A DNA stretch of 64,000 nucleotides from Desmodesmus armatus. Lineage: Eukaryota > Chlorophyta > Chlorophyceae > Sphaeropleales > Scenedesmaceae. The position numbers and the translations under genes were made by a program. Within the stretch, counting starts at the first letter, position 1; each line of letters begins with the position of its first letter. Below, piece by piece: positions 48,401-60,400 of the stretch. The stretch is taken from the NCBI GenBank assembly GCA_007449985.2, contig VIIQ02000079.1, forward strand, positions 248,001 through 312,000, read 5' to 3'. The notes under the pieces were generated by a model. It ran no database searches and was not told where the DNA came from. It worked only from the letters and a program-made list of their open reading frames with translations.

Positions 48401-51400
48401 TGTTGGCTGCCAGCACACGGGGTACATGACTCTGAATTTGAAAGGTGGCGGCGACGATCCATCCAAGAAGGTCATGCTGTATGGCGAGTTGCCGCCAAGC
48501 TTGCTGAAGTTCACAGCGAAGGAGGTCAACCTTGGCCCCATCCCTTTGTGGGAGCAGCAGACAGCACTGATTCAAATCAAGAGTGCTGGCAGCACTGATG
48601 CGGCCTACCGGGTGAGCGCCTTAGCCAACATGCACATGCAACAGCACATGCCGGTGCCCACATGACCTGTTCGATTGTTTAATCATGCTCTGAGGCCAGC
48701 AAACTGATTATGCGTGGACTTGTTTGTCACATGTGTTTACATGCCCCCCCCCCTGTGCTTTCCTGTCTGTACAAGGCTGTGTACCATTGGTCTTAAAACC
48801 ATTTGTTCTCAGGCTTGTGCCCACATGGGTCTGAACTGCATGACACCCGCCAATCGCGTTAGGCTGCCACAGATGACGGTCATCACAATTGGCTGAGTTT
48901 TGTTTGATGTTCATCTTGAATGCAGGTCATCCCCAACAGCCAGCTGTCCGTGTCGCCTGAGCGCGGGCAGGTGGCGGCCGAGTCATCCGCTGAGCTGGAG
49001 GTGGCGATGCTGCTGACTCAGCCGGGGCCCGTATCCACTGTTCTCGAGCTGGACCTCAGGGGCGGAAAGACGGTGAAACTGCCAGTCAGGTGGGCAACAT
49101 CGGCCGGGTGCTGCAGTGTGCAATGATGGGGCCGATGAGCTCCCCGAATCCAGCCCTTTCTTGTTACACGATGCGCCCTGCCACTATGGTGCGAGCTGTT
49201 CACACCATTTGTGCTGGGGTGTTGCTAGATCTGCGCAACGTGGTGGCTGTCAGCGGGTTTTGGAGGGTGTACAGCAGATGCGCATGCATGGCCAACCGGG
49301 CGTTGACCACTCGTTGGATGTTTTCTTGCTGCTGTCTGTCTGCAGGGCCGAGGGCGTCGTGCCGCAGGTGCATGTGGCCGAGCCTGTGCTGCGCTTCCCT
49401 TCCGTCTTCATTGGCAGCACCCACACACAGCCGCTGACGCTGGTCAACACCACCCCAGTGGCGGCGACCCTGATGTGTGACTTGATGCAGAAGCCTGAGT
49501 TTGAACTGCACCTCAGCAGGGAAGCTTGGGCGGATGCTGGCTATGCAGCATGTCCGGTCAAGAGGATTGGAGCAAATGGGGAGATGAGTGCAGTCGGCAG
49601 CACCAGAGGGTCCAGGAGGTGAGAGCCAAGCACTGGCAGGGTCACAGTTCTTTTGGAAGTCATGGCGTTGCACCAGTACCGATGCTGGGTGTGGTGGTCC
49701 CACCTGCTTGCAGTGGGGCCTATCTGGACGGGCGTGATGCAATTCATGGTGCATGGGACTAACGTTGGTGCTTGCTGCTGCTCTTGTGTGTGCTGTCTGT
49801 TGCACGGTGTCACACAGGACGACCACACATGGCACCCGGAACGGCGGCGGCAGCGGCGGATGTGGGTATCAGTTTCTGATTGCCATGCAGCCCAGCAGCA
49901 GCCTGCCACTGCAGATGGTGTTTAGACCCAGCCTCCCGCAGCCCCAGCACTTTGCGCTGCCTCTGGCCTTGCAACACAGCTACAGCAGCAGCAGCAGCAG
50001 CACTCCAGGTGATGCTGCAGGTGCAACAGCGGGAGGTGGGAAGACTGCAGCCAGTCACGGTGTGAATCGCCGTGCAACAACAGAGCGGCGGACATCAGTT
50101 TCCGGCAGCAGCAAGCCTGGTGGTGCAGCAGCAGCAGCTGCAGCTCAACCGAGCGAGCCACCCAAAGTGCTGGCAGTGCCTGTAGAGGCAGAGGGCATTG
50201 TGCCCAAGGTCATCCTCAGCAAAGCTGCTCTGGACTTTGGCTGCAAAGTGGCGAGGAGGGCGCTCCAGCCGGGCAAGAGTCCGCATGTGTTCGAAGTGCA
50301 TCTGCGCAACAACACAGACAGCCCGTTGCTGGTTGCTGTCGGCAACCCTGCAGCCTTGGACACCTTCCGCAAGCCTGGCAGCAGCCAGGGTACCTCCCGT
50401 GCTGATGCCACCCAGCAGTTCACTAGCAAGCATCAGGCTGATGTTGCGGCCAGCAGTGCCTACTCAGTCGAGGGCTGGGACACACGGCCGTCTGCCCCCT
50501 TCTGCAGCCTGGGGACAGACGAGGCGCTCAGCTTTGCTGTGCGTTTCAGTCCCTCTGAGGCCAAGGTGTACGAGGCCTGTGTGCCTGTGTACCTTGATGG
50601 CAGCAAGGCGACGCCCTACATGCTGGTGCAGCTCACAGGCACCGGCACGCTGCCGCGGCTGACCTTTGATGTGCCAGAGTGCATCTTGCCAATGGTGCGT
50701 AGGGTGCCGTGGGATGCCTTGTGATGCCTTCTGCCATGTGATGCTGTCATGTGCAGCTGTCCACATGCTCAATTGCAAATCAAATCTCCCATCACAGCTT
50801 CACTGTGTCGACCCCCCTGGGGGTCTGAGCATCGCTGGCCAGCTGTTGAAGCATCTGCGCTTGCCCTTTTACTGATGGTGCAGGTGCCCCTGGGCATTGC
50901 AAGCACATCCAGGGTCTGCATCATGAACGATGGCTATGACAACCTGGAGCTGACGGTGCGGCTGCCACCTGATTCGTCTCACCTGCCCATCTCGGTCTCA
51001 TTCCCTGAGGGCAAGCTCATCGGCCTTGCCAAGGAGCGGCTGCCTCTGGAAGTGCGCTGCTGCAGCAGCAAGCCACTCGGGTTTACCACGACCGTGGATC
51101 TACTGGACGAGGACGGCAGGGCCTTCAGCCTGGTGGTGACAGGGGCGGCTGACAACTGCAGCCTCAGCCATGCAGTGTTCATGCAGGTCAGTTTGACCAG
51201 CACCGGAAAGGGTGGTGCCGTGGGCCGCCCATCTGTGCTGAGATGTGCTTGCGGTCTGAGAGACTGGAAGGCGGTGTGCATGAATGCGTCCATGTACGGG
51301 TGGTCTACCAAATCCATGAAAGCTTTTCTGGGGAAGAAAATGTTACACGCAGACACATTCGCCACACATCAATGGCATTGCCTGCCAGGGTTGAACCGGT

Positions 51401-54400
51401 TGAAACACTAAGGTGGGGAAAAACCCCGATCCCCGTCAGTGGTTTGCACCACCTACACCAGATAGTAGCCTGATTCAAAGCAAGACAGCAAAGGAGACTT
51501 CATTGACATCCTGAGGCAACACGACAACCTTGTACAGAAGTGGGAAGCAAACAGCTAGGATCCAGCATGCAGCAGCACCAAGAAATACCCCTTGTCAGGT
51601 CAGATGCCCAAAGTCAGCCCAAGAAGGCGCGCCCGGCGCACTTTCATCTTGTACAGAGTGTATGCCAACGCAGACTGCTCTCCATGTTGAAACACTGATC
51701 GCACACATTCAGGGTCGTCCAGTACCACAGCATCAGACAGGGGGAAGGCCGGGCAAGCGGCGCGCAAATCATCGTAAACAGGGCACTCCAACAGGAAGTG
51801 CTTCAAGTCTTCCACATTACGACTAGTTCTTGTCCTTGCCAGTACAGCTTGGCGGTGGGCCAGGGTAGCATCCTCTCCACAACACACTCGACACAGGCGG
51901 TCAGCACGGGGCACAGAGACCCTTCGCTTACGTCCCTGTTCTATTTCAAGGTGGGCTGAACCAATACGCAACTGGGCAAGGTTACGCGCTACATCAAAGG
52001 GCAGGCACAACTTGATATGCGGAGGCGCATCGTCCCTTGAGAAGGGATTGAAGCCAGGATCTAGCGGGTAGACCCATGCATGATGTGTAAGCTTGTGAAT
52101 GCCGATAGAAGGGGCGGAACGCGGGTCACCTTGGGTGAGACCTCGCCACCGGGCCCTGAATAGGGCAGCCAGCGCGGCCTGCACTGCAGACTCCTCCCAC
52201 CTCTGTTGCATCACCCAGTCAAGCGACTGCTGCCGCCAGTCACCAGCAAGCAACTGCAACGAGCACATAGTTTGCAGGAAACAAGAGGACCAACACTCCC
52301 GACAACCTGCAAGTGCAAGCGCTACATCCTCACGCCACACACACCCCGCCAGGGATCTCGGCTGATCGTCACGAGCATCAGACAACTTTGTCCACCATCG
52401 CGCAGCCAGCACCACCCAGTGATACATAATGGGTCGACGATGCATGTCCCTGTACACGACATCAGTGGCAATGCCTTTGATAGACCCAGTCGTGATGCGC
52501 AAGAACGATGTGTGTACCTTCTCGGCCTGGGTATCGTAAGGCGTGTTCTGCAGGCGCTTAGCAAATATCGCGGGTCCCCATATGTGAGATGCATACGAAA
52601 GGACTGGCTCAACAAGTATATCGAACATTCTGCACTTGATGTCAAACTGAGTCAAACAGGAGCGGCGACAACGGGTCAGCATGGCATGCATTGCCTTGCT
52701 GCCAGACACCGCCAGAGCATCAGAGGCGCCCAGAAGCCCACGGGTCTCATGCACGCGCACACCCAAATAGACGTACTCACTTTGCCGCGCAATCTCGCGC
52801 CCTCGATACACAAGACGGAACCCTGCCGGCACCTTCATGCCCCGCTGGCGGAAACAAACGGCACAAGTCTTGTGCGGGGCAAGATTCACCTCCATCCCAA
52901 ACAGGTGGCAGAACACACTCAACACATCAACAAGCTCCTGCAATTCGCCCTGCTCAAAGCTCAGGAGACCAACGTCATCAGCATACATGACATCTGGCAC
53001 ATGCAGCCCACTAAGCACCGGCCCTGCCCCTGGCAGCTTATGCCTGAACATGTAATGCAAGAGCTCTATGAACAAGCCAAACAAGAGAGGGCTAAGCTCG
53101 CTACCCTGCTTGGTGCCAGAGGCTGTGGTGAAAACCTCACCCAGCTCACCATTAACGGCCACCTGACAGCAAACACGGTCATACATGGAGATCAGCATGT
53201 CCATGAAGGGACCATGCACTCCCAATTCGCGACACCGCTCAAGCAAGAGGTCTCGCCTCACCGTATCAAAAGCCTTCTTAAAATCAACAAACACCACATA
53301 CAAACGCCGCCGCTGATGCCGGGCCACACTGATGAGGTGGTTGAGCGTGAAGAGTGCATCAAGTGTACCATACCCAGGCCTGAAACCACACTGAGTAGGG
53401 GCACGAAGAGAGAGCAGGGATGCCAGCCGCTCAAAACGCTGATTCATGAGACGCTCCAACAGGCGAGAGAATACATGCGACACAGAAATCCCTCTGTACT
53501 GGTCCCTTACCGCCAAGGCAGCAGGGCTAAGGGACTTCGGCACCGGAACCAACTTGCTGGTGCGCATAACCTCTGGTACACATGCACATGAGAGCATGGC
53601 CTGCAACAACCACTGCGCACACTCGACCACAACAGGGGAAGCAGGCGCTGCGTCGCCCCCAGAGCCACCCTCTCGGACAGGAGCACATGCCAGCCTCAAC
53701 AGCTCACCCGTCAGACCCTGTGAATCAGGGGCTTTGCCTGTCGGCAGAGCCATACACTGTTGTACCTCAGCATATGAGACAGGCTCATTGAGCGCAGCCA
53801 TGGCAGCTGGGGCACCCCTAGGGGCTGCCGCATACAACTGGTGTTTGAGAGCCACCTCCTCTGCGCCCAAGGACTGAGGCTCAGGTACCCTCCCCAGAAG
53901 ATCCCGAAAGTACCCTGTCCAAGCTGCCACATCTGTCAGCGGTGTTTGCGGGGGCTGTCCACCAAAAAAGGCCCTCCAGTAATCCTTCTGGGTGTGGCCA
54001 AAATATGTTTCCAACATATCAACCTGGACCCGCATCTCATGCTCCCTCTTTTTGCGCTTACAGCAGCGCTTGTACTCACGGCGCGCAGCCTCAAGGGCCT
54101 GCCGTGCAGCCGGGCAGCCATTGTGAGCCCCATAGACCATCCCTCGGCTCTCGTGCCATGCACCCCATGCCACATCCAACTCCCGCGACAGGCGCCGACA
54201 CTCTGCATCATACCAGGGCTGGTCCCTTCCCGTAGGCTGCACGCCCCGGTCTTGGACGCTCCTGTCCCCCCCAGCACACAACATAAGCTGTTCTGTAAAT
54301 TGCTGGAGAGCATCCTCAACAGGGACATCACCAGACTGCCAAGCTTGCAGCATGGTATGAAAAAAGCCCTCGCGCCGCAAGAGAGCACCAGTGTACCCTG

Positions 54401-57400
54401 AGCCAGGAGTCGGACGATACACCCGGCCCCTCCTCCCCCTGCGCGGAACCTCATAACAACGCCTTGGCAAATCAGTGATTGACACATACAGGCCACAGTG
54501 ATCTTTGGAGGCAGACGGCTTGAACGGCAGCACCCGAAAAGACTCCACCAAGCCATACAGGGAGGTGGAAGCGCACGCCAAGTCTACCACACTAGCGCCA
54601 ACAGAACCAGCAGACAGTGGGTTAGATACACAAGTGAACTCACCATCCTGATCCCCCGGCGCCCTACCATTGAGCACAACAGAAGACACAGCAAACAAAC
54701 CCCCAAGGAACTCCACCGCTCGCGACCGGTTGGGTACCGACAGGTCCATAGAGCTCCTTTGAGGAGGGACACAGCGCAGGTGATGTATTGTGGGCAACAC
54801 AGAGGGGTCACTGAGGCCGGGGGGTACTGCCATATTGCTCGGGACGTCACAACTGAGGGTGCCCAGGCGGACATTTAGATCACCCAGCACCAGATGCTTG
54901 TCCCCCCTGGCCTCAGCCTCACGCAACCCAGCAAACAAAGCAGCCAAGGGGTCAGGGTCAACCACCCCTGAAGCATACACCGCTGAACCGGGGGGGCTGA
55001 AGTAACACACTGCGACTGTGAACCGGAACGCCGGCACCACCAACCACACGATCCCCGCTGCAGGGTCACTCGCAACACGAAGCCCAGCCCCCAGACTGAT
55101 AGGGGAATCCCTTCTGACATACACTGTCACGCCCCCATGGGGCCTGCCACGGGCAGGCCGTGGCCTAACACAGTGATAGACATCATACCCAGGCAAGAGG
55201 CCCTCTACATCACCCACCGTGTCACTCGTCAACATAGTCTCAACAAACCCGTACACATCACAGTCAAGGTGCTGCTCCACCGCACTAGGAATTCTAGCTG
55301 CTGCCATACCCCCCACATTCTGCACTAGAAGCTGGATATCAGTGGCCTGTGCAGCAGGGCTGGTCAATACGCGTCTGCATCCAGGCCCGCAAACTCATCC
55401 CCCGCCGCTGCTGCTGCTGCCGCTGCACCTGCGCCCCTAGGGGAGCGGGGCTCCCGTGCCAGCTGCACCCGCTCCCAGTACGAGCGCCCGCTAGGGCCCC
55501 GCACCTCCTTTTCCAGAACAGCCCCTGACCAGCGCACCCTGACACCCCGGGCCTTCAAATCCTTGGCTGTGGGCGTCATGGCCCGCCGCTGTGCTTTCTC
55601 CTCCTCATTGAGCAGCTTCTCCACATACACCGGCTGGCGCTGGTAGGCGAGGCTCGTGCGGGTGCGGCCACCCAGCACTGTGAACTCAAGCTCCTTGCTC
55701 CTCAGCAGGATCTTGTACAGAGCCATGGGCCGCCGGCCAGAGGCCCCACCAGGGGGCTGGTCCCCTGGCCTACCACCTCCAGCCGCTGCTGCTGCTGCCC
55801 CGCTCCCCCTGTGCTGCTCGCCAGCTGCACTGTGTTGTGCCCTGCCGCCGCTGCTGCCAACCCCTGCCCCGGAGCCCGCCCCGCCTGAGCTGCCGCCCGG
55901 ACCCTTCGGAGCATAGACAACTGCCACAGACAGGATGCTGCCCTTGCTGATGGTGCCAGCAGCAGCAAGGGCCTCACCCACCCGGTCGGGGTGCCAGCCA
56001 GCTGGCGCCCAAGCGCCGACAGCACCCTGGGCAGCTTGCTGAGTACGCAGCCGCTGCTGGTCCTCCTGAAGCTCCTTGATGGTGCGCTGCAGGGCTTTCA
56101 CATCCCGCTTGAGTTGCGCCTGCTGCATAAAGGCCTGCGCACCCTTGTCTGCGGCGTCCTGCAGCTGCTGGGCAGAGTCGCCGCTGTGGAGGCCGGCCTT
56201 CTGCAGGTAAACTTCTGCCAATTCGTTCCGCCGTGTTCAACAAGCAACGTCCCCACCTGTCACCTTTGCTTGCAGCACAACATGGAGCGCCTGCAGTTGG
56301 CGCCTCCTGCTGACGGTGGCTTCCCGTTGCCCATGCGGCTGACAGATGCCCCGTACGACATCCCACGAGATGAGGCTGTGGGCCCCTTGCACTTGACCAA
56401 GGTATGGTTGTGGTGCAGAGGAGCACACATGCTGGTGTAAAGCATGGCACACTTGCACTCTTGGCTGGTTGGCTGCTAGCCTAGCCAGTAGCGGCACACC
56501 ATTGAAGACTCAGTCTCAACAAAGCTGAACTTGACTGATCGCAGGCAGATTGCACACATGCAGCAGTGCTGGAAGCTCTGCTCCCCTCTGCACGCTGTAG
56601 TCCTGTGGCTCGGCAGGGCGGGTGGTAATAGTTGTTGGCCTCAGGGTGGATGCCCATGACCACCGCCCCTGCTGTGCTTCAGGACTACAGCCTGAGTTCC
56701 GACTTGGGCCTGGGCTAGCGGAGAATGTTGGGAGGCTGATGAAACATGGCAGAGTACTGTGTTGAGCTTGGAGGTCGCATGGCCATGTACTGTTTATGAC
56801 AGGCTGCTTGATAAGGTGGCATGGATGCGATGTCGTGCAGGGAGCCTGCAAGTTCCTGTCGGCGATGACCTCCAGCAACTGGTCCAAAACAGTGCGAGCC
56901 AGCAGCAAGGCAGGCACCGCTGCTGACAACAGCAGCAGCGCCAGCAGTGATGCAGATGCAGCTGCAGTGCTGCGGCAGTGGCTGTTGGGCAGCAGGGGCA
57001 AGGGGCTGCTGGAGCTCATTGAGGCACTAGGAGGCAAAGCTGTGAGCCTGAAGGCAAGCCCTGAATCTGACCCCGTGGGGCCTGCACTGTTTGGGTTGGG
57101 CATTGTGTTTCATGAAGCATGTGTGCCAGTTGGCCTGATGCCTCAGTGCTGTCAGTCACATTATGGCGGGATGCAAAGCTTGCGTGAAGCCATAGTGTCA
57201 AAGGCTTGAAGAGGTGCACAGATGTAGCTGCAGGGCACCTCTGGCCTGGTCTCACGCAATACGCCTGGCCCTGACACATCCCCTATGTGCTTGTGAAACT
57301 CCTGCAGGGAGCTGCAGCTGGCAAGGGTTCAGCAGCTGGCAAGAAGGTTGACCCGGTGCAGCAACTGCTGGCTGTCTACGAAGCAGCCCTGACCCACCTG

Positions 57401-60400
57401 CAGGCCCAAGGCGCCCTGGTGAACGCTGTGAAGCCTGAGTACCTGCTGCCTGAGGCTGACTTTACAAAGCTCATGGAGGACAGGACTGCAGCTGCAGCTG
57501 GCAATCCAGAGCTGGAGGAGCAGCTGGACTACTGGGCGGCTGTCGAGGCCAGCTTTGGCATGTACTCAGCAATGGCTTGGAACACCGTGCTGCTGCAGGT
57601 GGGAGCGGTGGTGTCTGTCGGTCCTGGTACGCATCTGGCCGACACCTTGTGACGTATGATATTGGTTGGTCTGCCTGTTGCCTAGGGACAGTGTTGCCGA
57701 AGTGGTTCGGGACCGGCAACAGCCTCTGTGCCGCATGCATGCATGCCTTTACACCCAACAGCTTACTGTTTTTTGCCTGCCTGTGCTGATATGTCTTACT
57801 GGTTTGTTATGCAGCTGCTCAAGGTGTATGCCCTTGCTCGTGTCACACCCTCAGCAGTGCGGCAGCTCCTGAGCCTCATGGGCTTGCACACCAGCGTCCC
57901 TGCTGCTGGTGCGGCACCGACAAGCAGCCCAGCAGCAGCCAAAAGCACCAAAAAGGCCGCTGCGACGACTGGGCCCAAGACTGCACAGCCTGTTGTGCCC
58001 AATGCAGCAGAGACTGGACCGGTGGCTGATGCCGAGCCGGGGAGCATGCCGCCTGATGAGGTGCTGTCTGGCAGCAACATCTACAGTTGCAGTGAGGCGT
58101 GCTTGCTGGCTTGGATGAACGCACACTTTGTGAAGGCCTTCCCCAAGCTGGTGAGTCTTCAGCATGCAAAACATTATCATGAGGCTTGTTGGCATCAGCA
58201 GGCAGTGCAAACAGCCAGGGTTGCTTGATGAGGTGTGCTGCCTGTATGCGGCTGTCCCGCAAGTGCCGCATACTGACGGACATCATGCGGTGTGGTCGTC
58301 TGCTGGATTGGTGCAGGACATGCAGGTGACCAACTTTGGGCAGGACCTGCGTGATGGGCTGGTGCTGGGTGCACTCATTGCAGCCTACTGGCCAGGTGAC
58401 TCATCAGGACAGATGCTGTCCAGGCTGCACGTGCGGCCAGCCAGTATGAGGCACCTCAGGGAGAACCAGGAGATGGTGGTGAGGGCACTGCAGGTATGGA
58501 TGCAGGGAGGCACGGCTTGACAAGTAACATATGTGGGCATGCGGCACTTTCACGAGGTTGCTGCTGGTAAAGCCAGCACGGCTAAGCATGTACATCCAAT
58601 ACTGGATGCTTGCACCCTGACACAATGTGGACACATAATGCTGGCTTCATATGGACAGCGATGTTGGGTACGAGTGACATGAAAATGGCTAGCATCACGG
58701 CAATCAACTCAGAAGTGTTTGAGGTACAAGCTGTGGTGCTTGGTGTGCAGGAGCTGTGCCTGCCATACGAGCTGTGTGCAGCAGACATCGATGAGGCCCA
58801 GCCTCTGTCCATGATGCTGCTGGTGACATACCTGTTCACAGCCCTGCCGCAGCTGCTGCCGCGTGCTACACTGGACTTCAACTGCAAGCTGGGAGATCAG
58901 CAGGTGCGGTGCTGCAGCGTCATCATAGCGTCATCATAGGCACACTAGAGGCAGATGCTTTGGGGTTCTTAGTGCACATGTCCCTGCAATGGCGCAACAG
59001 CACACTCAACATGCAACAAACAGTTGTGGTGCAAAAGGATGTGACACAGCGGCAGTGTTGCAGAAAGGTGCGCATGCGAGTAATATGGCCTCTCAAATGA
59101 CTGATTGATGCAGTACTACCTGGTGGAAGTTGACAGCAGCCATGCCAGAACCTGTCAGGCTGATGGGTGTGGCTGCACTTTCTGTACTTTCCACAGGTGC
59201 GGGAGATTCAGCTGAGCAACCCCACTAGACGGCCTCTTGCGTACGCGGCACGCCTGGAGGGTTCATCGGACTTCACCCTGGAGGCCAGTCTTGTAAAGAT
59301 CGATCCTGGGCTCAGCACACAGGTAAAATAAGCCCCTGATCCTTGAAGCTGATGTGGAGGGACAACAGGTGCAGCTGGTAGCTTTGTGCTTGCCTTTTTG
59401 TGCGCGCCCGCTGTTTCGCGTCTCAAAAAGCAAAAAGCAAAGTTTGACTGCCCCTGATACCATGCATGGTGCGTGTGCGCAGGTGCCTGTCAGGTTCAGC
59501 CCTGGCACGTCACTGCCCAAGTCTTGCAGGTTGGTGCTGATGAGCAGGCGGGATAACTCTGCAGCTACGGCAGCAACACTGGTGTTTCTGCTCAAGGGTC
59601 AGGCAGACGTGCGCGCGCCTTTGAAGCAAGTCAGCGTGGCTGCACCACTGTATCAGCTGGCGACGCAAGAGTTTGGCATCGCAAATCCCTTCCCTGCTGG
59701 TACGTCAACATCGCGAGAAGGCTTCTGCATAGGGTGCACAGCAGCTACTTGGCTTTGTGTGACTTTGTACCATGACCAGGCGCAACTGCCAGTCTGACCA
59801 GTGCAATTTTTCTGTTGCAGACTGTGACTTCTCCATCAGCATCGTGCCTGTGCCTGAAGAGACTGCTGTCAAGCATGTGGAGAAAAAGAAGACCAACAAG
59901 GAGAAGCAGTCATCTCCCGGCGGAGGGGCTTCCCCAGGACATGTACAGGTGTGCTCACGAAGCGGTTCTTGGGCAGCATATACATCTTGATGCACCCGTC
60001 GAACATGTTTCTTGTTTCCTCATCCACATCGACGGCCCTTGAAAGTGCACCTGCGCCGCTCGCAGGCCGACGTGGCGAAGATGCTCCCGCAGGCTTTTGG
60101 CCTGGACCGTCACCGTCTGCGCTTGAAGGCTGGAGCAAGCGAGAAGCTTCGCCTCAGCTTCCTGCCCTTCTACATGCCAGCTGCTTCAGCTCCAACCGCA
60201 GGCCCTAGCAAAGGCCGCAAGGGCAAGGCTGCGCAACAAACCCCAGACAGCCCGCCCCTTGTACGCAGTTTGCTTGTACTGAAGGACAGTGACTGCGGAG
60301 AGTTCACGTATGAGCTGTGTGGCGAGGTCACGCAGCCTGGGCCCTTCTTGCAGCACGATGCCAAGGTCGGCCTTGACGGAGGGCAGGTGCGTGCTAGGTG

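Larger units (their letters stand above)
51331..56240 (-). mobile_element. LINE-type non-LTR retrotransposon inserted in a CFAP47 intron
   Basis: The 5,089-nt intron between CFAP47 exons 50884-51186 and 56276-56401 is almost entirely this element, in antisense orientation to the gene. The 3' boundary (51331) is exact because the sequence from here on is shared, base for base as far as I can read, with 63560-64000. It has a 269-bp 3' UTR with small hairpins (GGGG-AAAAA-CCCC) and no poly(A) tail. The 5' boundary, about 56200-56260, is not exact; ORF1 has no ATG near its start, so modest 5' truncation is likely. No target-site duplication could be identified. Confidence 0.9.

Noticed and set aside
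47855..48541. 228-codon minus-strand ORF rich in Leu, Val and Ala
   Set aside because: Shadow of the low-complexity Ala/Ser insert of CFAP47 exon 47835-48611.
52206..53591. 461-codon plus-strand ORF inside the LINE
   Set aside because: Shadow of ORF2, which carries all reverse-transcriptase motifs on the opposite strand.
60000..60065. In-frame extension PLKVHLRRSQ upstream of CFAP47 exon 60066-60386
   Set aside because: The acceptor before TGCACC is in the wrong phase; CGCTCGCAG at 60065 gives the phase-0 join.
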